Shown piece by piece: positions 45,929 through 54,816 of a stretch of DNA of 64,000 nucleotides (the stretch's first letter is position 1; every line of letters starts with the position of its first letter). The notes beneath the pieces were generated by a model that saw nothing but the letters and a program-made list of their open reading frames with translations, made no database searches and was not told the DNA's origin. The stretch covers positions 62,001-126,000 of the forward strand of contig JADFSR010000006.1 in NCBI GenBank assembly GCA_022560615.1. The letters run 5' to 3'. Origin of the DNA: Gemmatimonadota bacterium. Lineage in GTDB: Bacteria; Gemmatimonadota; Gemmatimonadetes; Longimicrobiales; Gaopeijiaceae. The position numbers were made by a program, and so were the translations under genes.

Positions 45929-46335
45929 TCGAGTACAAGGGGTACACCGGGGTCTTCGAGTTTGACCCGTCCATCGATGCGTTTCACGGACGTGTGATCG
46001 GACTTCAGGATGTCGTGACGTTCGAGGGGCGCTCTGTTGAGGAGCTTCGGAGCGAGATGGAAGAGTCTGTCGAGGATTACCTCTCGCTTTGCGCGGAGGT
46101 TGGCAAGGAACCAGAGCGACCCTACCGCGGGGAGTTCTTGGTTCGCACGACGCCAGAGGTACATAGGGCGGTCGCGACCGCAGCGGAGGCCGCCGGACTA
46201 AGTCTGAACGCTTGGGTCGAGACGACCATCTCCGCGATTGCCGACCAGCGTCGTGTTGCCCCAATACCGCGAACAGGGGTCTCCAAAAGGGCGGCCAAGA
46301 AGACGAAGAGGGCGACAGCTGAGCGGCGCAAGTGA
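45925..46335 (+). CDS. hicB: HicB-type antitoxin
   Basis: 136 residues. The N-terminal partial RNase H-like fold begins MIEYKGYTGVFEFDPS and includes FHGRVIGLQDVVTFEGRSVE, with the ELRSEMEESVEDYLS helix. The C-terminal LVRTTPEVHRAVATAAEAAG and LSLNAWVETTISAI form a ribbon-helix-helix-like DNA-binding domain. It should neutralise HicA and repress the operon through the tandem repeat at 45646. The tail is unusually Lys/Arg-rich. Confidence 0.92.
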   Translation: MIEYKGYTGVFEFDPSIDAFHGRVIGLQDVVTFEGRSVEELRSEMEESVEDYLSLCAEVGKEPERPYRGEFLVRTTPEVHRAVATAAEAAGLSLNAWVETTISAIADQRRVAPIPRTGVSKRAAKKTKRATAERRK

Positions 46336-46422
46336 GAACCAGTGTTGCCATCGAACGTCTCGCGATGCTAAGACGCGTGATTGACGGCATCGGTTTAGCT
46401 TGACGCCCAACAAATTCATAGG

Positions 46423-47631
46423 ATGAGGGGAACGATATTGGCAATTCGGGCAGGGGACCGCGTCCGGGCTGCGGCGAGGCTGCTCGGAGCGCTCGCGTTG
46501 ACGGCATGCGGTGGTGACGACGCGACCGACGTACGCGCGCTCGCGGTCTCCATCGAGCCGAGCCGGGCGCTCATCGTAGGTGTCGGCGAGAGCGTGGACT
46601 TCGGCGCGGTGGCGCGCGACACCGATGGCACTCTCGTCACTGGGGAGACGCGATGGGCGTCGGATCCCGCGATCGCCGAGATCGGCCCGAATGGTGTGGC
46701 GACGGGTGTGGCGGCCGGTGTCACAACGATCTCCGCCACGATCCGGGGCGCAACCGGCACGGCTCATCTAGAAGTCTTCGTGCCCGACGCGGTCGCCGCG
46801 TACGAGGTCGGCACGAGCTACCTCGGGCGCAACGGATACGTCGAGTACATGCCAGGGGAGCTGCCGGTCGTGCTGTCGGCACCTCACGGCGGGGCGTTCA
46901 CGCCCAACGAGATCCCGGATCGCACCTTTGGCACGACGGCCACCGATCGCAATACCGTCGAGCTCATTCTCGCCGTACGCGAGTCGTTCCTCGAGCAGAC
47001 AGGCCGAGCGCCACACGTCATCATCTCCCACCTCGCACGTAGCAAGTTCGATGCAAACCGCGAGATCGTCGAGGCTGCCCAGAGCGATCCGTTCGCGGAG
47101 CAGGCTTGGGAGGAATTCCAGGACTGGATCGGGATGGCGCGGGTGACGATTGATCAGGACTTCGGTCGGGGCATGTATTTCGACTTGCACGGTCACGGTC
47201 ACGACATCGACCGGCTCGAGCTCGGCTACCTGCTGAGCGCGAGCGACCTCAACCAGTCTGACACGCCGCTCAACGCGCTGGCAGTCGTCGCCCGCAGCAG
47301 CATTCGCGACCTCGGCCGGGATTCGCCGCTCCCGTTTTCACAACTTCTGCGTGGACCTACCTCCCTGGGCGGCTATCTGCAGGCCGAGGGTGTGCGCGCT
47401 CTGCCCAGCCCGGGCGATCCCTCGCCTGGCAGCGATGCCTACTTCACGGGTGGGTACAACACCCGCCGGCATGGCGCCGTTTCGGACGGTGAAGTCATCA
47501 GCGGGGTCCAGATCGAGCATCACTTCCCGGGCCTCCGGGACACCGATGCCAACCGGCGCACGTATGCGGCACGGCTCGCGCGGTCGATCCGGCTCTTCAT
47601 GTTGCAGCACTACGGCTTCTTCTCCCCTTGA
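46423..47631 (+). CDS. BIG2-containing lipoprotein with N-formylglutamate-amidohydrolase-like domain
   Basis: 402 residues. A lipobox (LLGALALTACGGD) gives an envelope lipoprotein. Residues about 40-120 form a BIG2 Ig-like domain (WASDPAIAEIGPNGVATGVA and GVTTISATIRG). The remainder matches the N-formylglutamate-amidohydrolase-like fold: PVVLSAPHGGAFTPNEIPDR, DLHGHGHDIDRLELGYLLS and the late GVQIEHHFPGLRD. PHGG, DLHGHGH and EH are the probable zinc ligands and catalytic residues. The true substrate, perhaps a peptide or amide, is unknown. ATG 46423 used. Confidence 0.75.
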   Translation: MRGTILAIRAGDRVRAAARLLGALALTACGGDDATDVRALAVSIEPSRALIVGVGESVDFGAVARDTDGTLVTGETRWASDPAIAEIGPNGVATGVAAGVTTISATIRGATGTAHLEVFVPDAVAAYEVGTSYLGRNGYVEYMPGELPVVLSAPHGGAFTPNEIPDRTFGTTATDRNTVELILAVRESFLEQTGRAPHVIISHLARSKFDANREIVEAAQSDPFAEQAWEEFQDWIGMARVTIDQDFGRGMYFDLHGHGHDIDRLELGYLLSASDLNQSDTPLNALAVVARSSIRDLGRDSPLPFSQLLRGPTSLGGYLQAEGVRALPSPGDPSPGSDAYFTGGYNTRRHGAVSDGEVISGVQIEHHFPGLRDTDANRRTYAARLARSIRLFMLQHYGFFSP

Positions 47632-47672
47632 TCCTCACGTAGCGCACGGGTGGAGACCCGGCTATGGCAGAA

Positions 47673-47701
47673 GGGGTGGTGGACCTCCGGTCCACCACCC
47701 C
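47673..47701. terminator. Strong bidirectional hairpin
   Basis: GGGGTGGTGGACC pairs perfectly with GGTCCACCACCCC across a TCC loop (13 bp, 3-nt loop), between the convergent NFGA-like gene and the lipoprotein gene. No U tract follows on either side. Confidence 0.75.
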
Positions 47702-47729
47702 CCAGTGAGGCGTCGAGCTTGGATCGCGC

Positions 47730-48530
47730 TCAGCGTCCTCGGTTTCGTCCGAGCCCCCTCAGAGGCGATCGGCCCTCGCGCGTTGTCAGGTCGATCTCCA
47801 TTTCTTCGCCGTTCACCACGATGGTCGCTGTCTCGTCGCCATCGAACGTGATCGTGATATTCGCGACGCGTGTCTCGTCACCGTTCGGGCCGTTTACGAC
47901 CGACCCGGTCATGGAGCGGGTGATCGTACCGGAAATCGGGTATCGTGTCTCTGATCCCGGTACGGGCACGACGACATTGCTGTACGTGAACGTGCCCGAC
48001 ATCTGTGACGTACGGACTGTCCCGTCCTCAGCGATATTCCGGCTGCGGGTGATTTCCTCCTCGCCGCTTCCGTTCCAGGTACGGTGAGTCTCTGCACCCG
48101 CCATACCCGAGACGGTCATGTCGCGCAGGCGATAGATGGTTGCGGTCCAATCGTCGCGCGCGACGTCACCACTGACCTCGCTCTGGTAGTGGATGCTCGC
48201 CGTGGTTTCCTCGTCGTAGCTCTCTTGCTCGGCACCGGCCGCGTCATAGAAGGTCTCTGTGCGAGTACCGGAGAGCAGATCACCGATGCCGTGTCGGCCG
48301 CCTGGTTGACCGTGCCCGCCCGAATCGCCGGTGCCGCCTGGTCCACGGAATGCAAACGGCATGCTCCACGTCCCGACATCCTCGAGAGCCGCGTCGGCCG
48401 CGACGATCGCCATGTCCAGGAGCAGGCCGTCGTCGATCGAATCGAGTCCGGTCGAATCCTCGCAGGCCGCGACCGCGAGGCCGGCGGCCAACGCGAGCGT
48501 GCCCCTCACTACGATCCGTCTTTGTCTCAT
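47730..48530 (-). CDS. Lipoprotein of unknown function
   Basis: 266 residues with a signal and lipobox (LALAAGLAVAACEDS). The mature part is rich in Thr/Ser and beta strands (FYDAAGAEQESYDEETTASI, ATIYRLRDMTVSGMAGA and THRTWNGSGEEEITRSR). It contains a Gly/His-rich patch (DSGGHGQPGGRHGIG). No family is recognised. The protein could be an outer-membrane lipoprotein. 114 bp separate it from the GMC gene. Confidence 0.65.
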   Translation of the reverse strand: MRQRRIVVRGTLALAAGLAVAACEDSTGLDSIDDGLLLDMAIVAADAALEDVGTWSMPFAFRGPGGTGDSGGHGQPGGRHGIGDLLSGTRTETFYDAAGAEQESYDEETTASIHYQSEVSGDVARDDWTATIYRLRDMTVSGMAGAETHRTWNGSGEEEITRSRNIAEDGTVRTSQMSGTFTYSNVVVPVPGSETRYPISGTITRSMTGSVVNGPNGDETRVANITITFDGDETATIVVNGEEMEIDLTTREGRSPLRGLGRNRGR

Positions 48531-48644
48531 GATTCTCGTCCTCTACCAGTTGGGGTCGCACCTCCCCATACAACAGTTGTGATGTTTCTGATGTGAAGGA
48601 CGTTAAGAGGCCCGCGAACCACACACCCCCGAGGCAGCCTACGG

Positions 48645-50258
48645 CTACGAGCTCGCCTCTGGAAATGAGCGGCCGATCTCTTCCGCGGAACGAAGTGACA
48701 GTGCCGAGAACGTGAGCGTCCCGTTGTTGCATCCGGCTGACACGAGTGTCGGCGCGCCAACCACGAAGAGGTTTTCGTGATCGTGAGTCCGCCCCCAGGA
48801 GTCGACGACGCTGGTGTTGGCATCGTCGCCCATGCGGCAACCGCCGCCTGGGTGGTCCTGTGTGCTGTCCACGGAGGTGCGTAGCACACGCCCCCCTCCT
48901 GCTCGCGCCACGCGGTCGAAGTTCTCGCGAATCCGGTCCTCCGTGTGGCCACGGACGTCGCGCGACACTAGTGCGTCTCGAAACTCGAGCCTCGGCATCG
49001 GGTCCCCGAAGCGGTTGGTGGTCGCCCGGTCCAGCGTGAGGCGACTCTCCCGGTCGGGGATCACGTCGTAGTAGGAGCGAAGGCGCGTCGTTCCCGTCGC
49101 GCTGCGAGCTCTCCAGTCGGCCATCACCTCGTCCCCGAGCAGAACGCTTCCGGAGTCGTCTCTCAGCCGGGGTCCCCTCGATACCGTGGACTCCCAAACG
49201 CGGAAGTCGTGCCGCACGTATCGCCCGTTGGAGAGCCCCGGCCCGCCCGGGAGCTGAGGGCGCTGGAAGTGCTTCGAGAGCAGGCTGTGGCTGTAGTACA
49301 TGCCGGGGAGCAGCCGCATCGGGAGCTCGACGAACGCGTTGACGTTTCGATGGCCGGTCATGTAGCGGCCGAGTGTGCCCGAGGAGTTGGCCATGCCGTC
49401 CGGGAAGCGATCGCTAGCCGACAGCATCAACAGGTGTGGACTCCACGTATAGCCGCCGGCGAGTACGAACGTCCGGGCCCGGAAGACGATGTCCGTGTCG
49501 GGATCGTCGTAGCTGCGCCCGATCGCCGCGTGGATGCCGTCCGACCCGGCTTCGAGTTCGAGCCGTCGTACCAGCGTGCGCGTCTGCAGCCGAATCCGAC
49601 CGGCATCGAGCAGCTGCGCGAACGTGAAGTCCGGTGAGTACTTGGCGCCGGTCGGGCAGATGTTGCAGGTGTCGCACCGCTGGCAGACGTTGCGCCCCCT
49701 CCACGGCTCGGTGTTCTTTGCGACCGGGTTCGTCCAGATTGGAAGGTCTGCACTCTCGATCCACTCGCGCAGCCGCTTAAGCGTCCACGTGAGTGGCACC
49801 GCACGCATCGGGTACGGCGATGCACGGGGATCCAGTGGTTCCGGGCCCTGCTCCCCGGCGACACCGATCCGTTCTTCGGCTTCCTGGTAGTACGGGTCCA
49901 GCGTGTCGTAGTCGATCGGCCAGTCCGTATGCACGCCGAACAGCGATTGCAGACGGAAGTCCTCGGGTGAGAAGCGCGGAACGACCCCACCCCAGTGCAG
50001 CGCCTGGCCGCCGACAACCATCGAGCGGGACATTATGCCCTCAGCCGACTGATCGTCGATGTGGTCGTTGGTCCACGGATTCTCACCGTAGGCGACGAAT
50101 CGGTGGCGTCGCTGTTGACGGTCTGCGAGTGGGGCCGAGTGCCCGCCAGCCTCCACGACGAGCACGTCTACGTCGCGCTCTTCGGTGAGCTTCTCGGCGA
50201 CCATCGCCGCGCTGATGCCGCCTCCGATGATCAGGACGTCGGTCTCCACCTGCCGCAT
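48645..50258 (-). CDS. GMC-family FAD oxidoreductase with a four-cysteine cluster motif
   Basis: 537 residues beginning MRQVETDVLIIGGGISAAMV, the FAD-binding Rossmann entry. A CQRCDTCNICPTGAKYSPD segment (C192, C195, C198, C201) recalls the cysteine-rich insertion of FAD-dependent sugar dehydrogenases that carry a [3Fe-4S] cluster. The C-terminal GMC motifs are clear (HPGGGCRMGDDANTSVVDS and CNNGTLTFSALSLRSAEEIG). It overlaps the small subunit gene and forms the catalytic subunit of a membrane-directed dehydrogenase. The acceptor could be a quinone or cytochrome not present here. Substrate (sugar or polyol) unknown. Confidence 0.88.
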   Translation of the reverse strand: MRQVETDVLIIGGGISAAMVAEKLTEERDVDVLVVEAGGHSAPLADRQQRRHRFVAYGENPWTNDHIDDQSAEGIMSRSMVVGGQALHWGGVVPRFSPEDFRLQSLFGVHTDWPIDYDTLDPYYQEAEERIGVAGEQGPEPLDPRASPYPMRAVPLTWTLKRLREWIESADLPIWTNPVAKNTEPWRGRNVCQRCDTCNICPTGAKYSPDFTFAQLLDAGRIRLQTRTLVRRLELEAGSDGIHAAIGRSYDDPDTDIVFRARTFVLAGGYTWSPHLLMLSASDRFPDGMANSSGTLGRYMTGHRNVNAFVELPMRLLPGMYYSHSLLSKHFQRPQLPGGPGLSNGRYVRHDFRVWESTVSRGPRLRDDSGSVLLGDEVMADWRARSATGTTRLRSYYDVIPDRESRLTLDRATTNRFGDPMPRLEFRDALVSRDVRGHTEDRIRENFDRVARAGGGRVLRTSVDSTQDHPGGGCRMGDDANTSVVDSWGRTHDHENLFVVGAPTLVSAGCNNGTLTFSALSLRSAEEIGRSFPEASS

Positions 50259-50839
50259 CACACCGCCTCCGGCTCGGACGGCGCCGTGTCGATCCCTCGG
50301 CAGGATCGCTCCGCGATGCGTCGCCCGTAGCAGCGATCGACCGCCTCGCTCGAGCCGAACCAGTGCGCCATGAGCGCGACCGCGACGTGCCGTGCCCGCA
50401 GCGGGTTCGGAAGTCCGGAGCCCCCGTCCAGCCCCTGCCGCGTGATCAGATCGCGTCGTTGGGGGATGTCGAGCTCGGCGAAGGACGAGCCGGTTCGCCT
50501 GCTCGCCTCGATCTCGAGCGCTTCGAGCTGAGCCTGCCAGGCAGGGACGGGGTCGGGTGGCCCGTAGCGGATCTCCGACGTGCCGTACCCGTGGTTCAAC
50601 TCCGCAACGGGCTCGTACTCGGACGCCCATTGCTCGAAGGCTTGCACGGCGTCTTCACGAGACGCGTCTTCCAGGTCGGAAGGCAGGACGACCTCCGCGA
50701 CGGCGCGCAGCACCGCCGCGTGCAGTGGGGCTGCCGAGTCCCCCTGGCGTTCGGCGCTGCCCGGCGCGCAGCCGGAGACCGCTGCCGCGGAAAGCGCGGC
50801 GCCGGAGCGCTTCAGAAACGTGCGACGGTCTTGGGGCAT
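50258..50839 (-). CDS. Gluconate 2-dehydrogenase subunit 3-like protein
   Basis: 193 residues. MPQDRRTFLKRSGAALSAAA is a Tat-type signal (RRTFLK) followed by a lipobox-like VSGC. The mature part (LHAAVLRAVAEVVLPSDLED, FEQWASEYEPVAEL, then MAHWFGSSEAVDRCYGRRIA) matches the small subunit that accompanies GMC dehydrogenases. It overlaps the GMC start. In similar complexes this subunit assists export of the flavin subunit. ATG 50839 is used; upstream codons lack family similarity. Confidence 0.85.
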   Translation of the reverse strand: MPQDRRTFLKRSGAALSAAAVSGCAPGSAERQGDSAAPLHAAVLRAVAEVVLPSDLEDASREDAVQAFEQWASEYEPVAELNHGYGTSEIRYGPPDPVPAWQAQLEALEIEASRRTGSSFAELDIPQRRDLITRQGLDGGSGLPNPLRARHVAVALMAHWFGSSEAVDRCYGRRIAERSCRGIDTAPSEPEAV

Positions 50840-50873
50840 AGTTCGGGTCCTCACTTGGCTGCGGCGTGCCAAT

Positions 50874-52808
50874 CTATCTCGCCAGCGCGTACGCCACGAG
50901 TGTTCCGGCCGTGCCGCCACCACCAGTGGCGATCACGACGAATTGTCTCGCGTCCGACGTCGCGTAGCTCATCGGATTCGCGTATCCACGCCCGGGCAGC
51001 GGAGCGCTCCACAGCTCCGCGCCCGTTGCAGAGTCGAACGCGTAGAGCACATCGCCTCCGCCTGTGAGGAAGACGAGCCCACCCGCCGTAGCGACTGGGC
51101 CGGCCGCTCCGGTGACGCCGAGGCGCTCGGGCAGCTCGACGCTCGCCAGCGCGGGGTGCTCGCGAACGTCCCGCCGGTCGCCCACCGCCTTCTGCCACAC
51201 GATCTCCCCGGCGTTCATGTCGATGGCGGTCAGCGTGCCGTACGGAGGATCGGAGATGGGGAGGCCCTGTACTCGCAGCGTGCGCGACGACGTGCGATCG
51301 ATCGCGTAGTCCGCGACCGTGGTCTCGGGATTTGCCGCGGCGATGCGAAGAAGGCTCGGTTCTTCGGTCGACTTCACGAACAGGTAGCCCGTGGTCGGGT
51401 CGATCGCCGCGCCGCCCCAGTTCCCGCCCCCGATGATGCCGGGCATCGCCAACGTGCCCTCGAGCGACGGTGGTGTATACAGGTTCCCGAACCGATAGCC
51501 ACGCGTGAGCTCGATCGCCTCGGCGCGCAGCGCGGGTGTCAGGCTGATCAGGTCGTCTTCGGTGAAACTCTGCTTGGCGAACGGAGGCGGCTTCGTCGGG
51601 AACGGCTGCATGGCCGCGGCTACCTCGCCGGGCACGCTACTCGCGAGAACCTCACGTTCCTCGATCGGCCACACGGGCTCCCCGCTCTCACGGTCGAACG
51701 CGTACACGAAGCCGGTCTTGCCGACAATGGCGACCGCGTCCACACTGCGACCATCGACCTCAGCCGTGTAGAGAACCGGGGGTGCCGGCAGGTCGTAGTC
51801 CCAGAGGCCGTGGTGAACCGTCTGGAAGTGCCAGAGAAGCGCTCCCGTGCGCGCGTCCACCGCGAGCAACGACTCGGCGTAGAGGTTGTCGCCGAGCCTG
51901 TGCCCTCCGTAGTAGTCGTTGCTGGGAGTGCCGACGCCGAAGTAGAGCACGCCTCGCTCCTCGTCGACGACCATGGGCGCCCACGCATTGGTGTGTCCTG
52001 TCACTTTTTCGGAGCCGTCCTCCCATGTCTCGTTCCCGGGCTCCCCCTCCTGCGGGATCAGGTTGAGGTTCCAGACTCTCTCCCCCGTGCGCACGTCGAA
52101 CGCCTGAAGGTTGCCGGGCGGATCGTTCGGGTAGACGAACCCGTCCCATACGCCGTTGCCGAGGATGACGAGATCCTCGAAGACCAGTGGCGGAGACGTC
52201 TGCGTATAGTGCAGCGGGTTGGTCGGCCACAGCAGGTCCCGGGTCAGGTCGATTTCGCCGCGCTGGCCGAACGACTCGATCTTCGCCCCCGTAGCGGCGT
52301 CGATGGCGATCAACCGCCAGCGCGTATTCAGGAAGATCCGCCGCTCGCCTTCACCCGACCACATCGCGATGCCGCGGTGCACGAAGCCGGTTCCGTTCGG
52401 TGGCTGCCCGAAGTCGGTTGTGCGCGGGTCGTATGCCCAGAGCTGCTCGCCCGTCCCGGCGTCCAGCGCGACGACACGGTTGTATGGGGTCGACAGGTAC
52501 ATGGTGTCCGAGATCACGATCGGCGTGACCTCGAAGTCGCCGGGTCGCACCGTCTGGTTGCGCACCGGACGTGCGGGTCCGTCGAGCGGTCGTTCACCCG
52601 TTTCCCAGGTCCAGGCGACTTCGAGGGCCGCGACGTTGCTACGGTCGATGGTGGCCAACGGCGAGAACTTCGTGCCGGCCTGGTCGCGGCCGTAGAAGGG
52701 CCAGTCGGCGTCAGTGAACGTTTTCGTGGTCCGCGAGACGTCGGGGGCGCTGCAACCGGCGATCGCCATCAACGCGAGGACGAAGCCAACGAATACGATC
52801 CCTTTCAC
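50874..52808 (-). CDS. Pyrroloquinoline-quinone-dependent dehydrogenase lipoprotein
   Basis: 644 residues. Lipobox in MAIAGCSAPD. The eight-blade propeller has repeated Trp-docking-like segments (VVALDAGTGEQLWAYDP, LIAIDAATGAKIESFGQRG, FVYAFDRESGEPVWPIEER and TLTAIDMNAGEIVWQKAVG). It matches the glucose/sorbitol-type quinoprotein family, which oxidises sugars in the periplasm. No heme CxxCH is present, so electrons must leave via another carrier. No pqq biosynthesis genes are in the window. The stop/start overlap with the M28-like gene (ATGA) makes one transcript. Confidence 0.9.
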   Translation of the reverse strand: MKGIVFVGFVLALMAIAGCSAPDVSRTTKTFTDADWPFYGRDQAGTKFSPLATIDRSNVAALEVAWTWETGERPLDGPARPVRNQTVRPGDFEVTPIVISDTMYLSTPYNRVVALDAGTGEQLWAYDPRTTDFGQPPNGTGFVHRGIAMWSGEGERRIFLNTRWRLIAIDAATGAKIESFGQRGEIDLTRDLLWPTNPLHYTQTSPPLVFEDLVILGNGVWDGFVYPNDPPGNLQAFDVRTGERVWNLNLIPQEGEPGNETWEDGSEKVTGHTNAWAPMVVDEERGVLYFGVGTPSNDYYGGHRLGDNLYAESLLAVDARTGALLWHFQTVHHGLWDYDLPAPPVLYTAEVDGRSVDAVAIVGKTGFVYAFDRESGEPVWPIEEREVLASSVPGEVAAAMQPFPTKPPPFAKQSFTEDDLISLTPALRAEAIELTRGYRFGNLYTPPSLEGTLAMPGIIGGGNWGGAAIDPTTGYLFVKSTEEPSLLRIAAANPETTVADYAIDRTSSRTLRVQGLPISDPPYGTLTAIDMNAGEIVWQKAVGDRRDVREHPALASVELPERLGVTGAAGPVATAGGLVFLTGGGDVLYAFDSATGAELWSAPLPGRGYANPMSYATSDARQFVVIATGGGGTAGTLVAYALAR

Positions 52809-54607
52809 GAGCCCGCCCCGCGCTCGATCAGATCCGTGGCTGCGCGCGTCGCCTCGTCGATCGCCTCGAGAATGCGGTTTCGCTCCCGGAGTAGTTGTGC
52901 CATCGCGAAGCGGTACCGGTCCGACGAGGGGTCTTCCTCCGCGAGGATGCGAGCGGGCTCTAGGCCGGGCAGCGGACGGCTGTAGATACCCGGGTCGGGG
53001 TGATGGTCACTTCCCGGCACGAACATGATCCGGTGGAGCGGGCGGAGGACGCGGAGGATGGCGCTGTCCAGCGCCCTCGTCGAGTCCTGCGGCACCGGGG
53101 CACGAGCGAAGGCCTCCGTCCACATCTCGAGCAGCCGATCCACTCGGGCGCGCGCCTGAGACAGGTCGAGCGCCCGCTCGGACTCCGCCTCCCGCTCCAT
53201 CAACGCGTCCATCAACGCATCCAGCTCGAGCTGGATGCTCACAGGGTACACGGGCGCTGCCACGAGCTCCGAGATCGCGGTGACGTACAGCTCGGTGTCG
53301 GTCCTGAGGACGTCGAAGTCGATCTTGTCGTAGGTGTCGTCCGGTGTGTGCCACCACCAGTAGCCCCCGTCTTCCGCCGATCGCGAATGGTTGAACTGCA
53401 GCAGAGGAAGCCCGATCCCGTTGAAGGCCTGGTCCGAGTTGCGTCCGGGGCGCCCGGGGCGAATGGCCTGGCCGGTCAGGCTACCGACGATGTCGATCGC
53501 GAGGGGGGCGAGCGCCGGAGACGTGGATGCGCCGAAGCGTCGGGCGCCCATCTGCCCAACGCCGTCGATGTTCAGGTAGGCGAGCCCGCGCCTTCGCAGA
53601 TCGTCGAAGAAGGTATCGGCGAACCAGGTCGAGCCGGCGTAACGACCGTTCGAGTGGCCGGGCCACCAGGCGACCAACAGACCGTGCCGCATTTTGTCCC
53701 GGTTCTGGTGGTAGGAGATGGCCATCTGCAGCATCGCCGCGTTGGACGCACCCTCGTCGGTGCCCCCGTGGTACCACCCGTCGATGTGCCCGCCGAGGAG
53801 CACGTACGGCGTCGTGTCGTCAGCACCGTCAGGCATGATGCGAGCGACGCAGAGGCGGAGCGGCTTCCAGCCCGTGTCGACCTCCGTGCGCACGCGCACG
53901 GTGACGTCAGCGCTCGCCATCATCGCGCGCAGACGGTCTCCGTCGCTCCTCTTGATGTGCGCGACCGGTAGCTTCGGTAGACGGTGCTGGCTCCTCAGCG
54001 AGGGTGTGCCCCAGGTCGACGTGACGATGAGATCGTTCACGCGCTCTTCGGGATTCACGAAGATCGCCGCGACGGCACCCAGTTCCTCGAGCACCCGCGT
54101 CGAGATGTTTCGCGGCTGGCCCGTTACGATCGCGACCTTCCCGCGTACGTGCTCGAAGCCGCTGGGGTCGCGAACGACGAGCCGTTCACCCGTTCCGAGC
54201 TCAAGCTCCGGGAGGTCCCCCAGGTCCCCCAAATCGATCGCGACACCTTCGACTCCCTCGGTGGCGCCGGAGAATGCCATCGTGATCGCCTGCGGGTCGA
54301 AATCCGTGCCGGGCACGGTCACGGATGCCGAGATGGGGTTGCTCGTGTAGCCCATGAACTCGTGGACTTCGACCGGGACCCCCGCCGCCGCCAACGTCGC
54401 CACGATGTAGTCGATCGCCGCGTTCTCGCCCGGGCTTCCCGAGGGCCGCTCGTACCTGGTGATCTCGCGGGCATGCGCGTCGAGGCGGTCGGTCGTGACC
54501 GCGGCCAGCACCCGAGCTGTGAGGTCCGGCTGCTGCCCAGCGACGCGCGTCGCGTCGGCGAGGGTGAGGGCGAAAGAGGCGATGGTCCCGACGACGAGCG
54601 ACCTCAT
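52805..54607 (-). CDS. Secreted M28-like protein with PA domain, lacking the usual catalytic glutamates
   Basis: 600 residues with a signal peptide (MRSLVVGTIASFALTLADA). A PA domain follows (GERLVVRDPSGFEHVRGKVA and FVNPEERVNDLIVTS). The M28 core shows VLLGGHIDGWYHGGTDEGAS in place of the normal GxHxDSW region, and AWWPGHSNGRYAGSTWFAD where active M28 enzymes have the EE pair before GLLGS. A QAFNGIGLPLLQFNHS segment and the closing GGYWWWHTPDDTYDKIDFD with the late His are present. It may be a non-peptidase member. It overlaps the quinoprotein gene by ATGA, first gene of the operon. Confidence 0.8.
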   Translation of the reverse strand: MRSLVVGTIASFALTLADATRVAGQQPDLTARVLAAVTTDRLDAHAREITRYERPSGSPGENAAIDYIVATLAAAGVPVEVHEFMGYTSNPISASVTVPGTDFDPQAITMAFSGATEGVEGVAIDLGDLGDLPELELGTGERLVVRDPSGFEHVRGKVAIVTGQPRNISTRVLEELGAVAAIFVNPEERVNDLIVTSTWGTPSLRSQHRLPKLPVAHIKRSDGDRLRAMMASADVTVRVRTEVDTGWKPLRLCVARIMPDGADDTTPYVLLGGHIDGWYHGGTDEGASNAAMLQMAISYHQNRDKMRHGLLVAWWPGHSNGRYAGSTWFADTFFDDLRRRGLAYLNIDGVGQMGARRFGASTSPALAPLAIDIVGSLTGQAIRPGRPGRNSDQAFNGIGLPLLQFNHSRSAEDGGYWWWHTPDDTYDKIDFDVLRTDTELYVTAISELVAAPVYPVSIQLELDALMDALMEREAESERALDLSQARARVDRLLEMWTEAFARAPVPQDSTRALDSAILRVLRPLHRIMFVPGSDHHPDPGIYSRPLPGLEPARILAEEDPSSDRYRFAMAQLLRERNRILEAIDEATRAATDLIERGAGS

Positions 54608-54706
54608 GGATTCCTCCTGGTCTGTTAGTGGCCGGTCGTAGGAGTACAGTGGGCTGTGTTACCACGCCACTCAGTTCGATACGGCCTGGTCACTTTATTG
54701 TCACTT

Positions 54707-54748
54707 CTCACCAGGATGACCCACCTATTCTCACGAGCATGACCCACC
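54707..54748. repeat. IS21 subterminal direct repeats
   Basis: CTCACCAGGATGACCCACC (54707-54725) and CTCACGAGCATGACCCACC (54730-54748) match at 17 of 19 positions with a 23-bp period, the multiple-repeat arrangement of IS21 ends to which the transposase binds. Confidence 0.8.
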
Positions 54749-54816
54749 CCCTCGTGACTTCCCGGTTTTCGGGGTCGTGACTTCTTGGGATTAGTAGTTT
54801 CTGGGTTTGGGTTTGG

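Noticed and set aside
50580-52985. A very long open frame on the plus strand (about 800 codons) opposite the PQQ dehydrogenase and its neighbours
   Set aside because: It is an artefact of high-GC codon use. The minus strand carries two recognised families with motifs there; the plus frame is Arg/Pro/Gly-rich with no domain.
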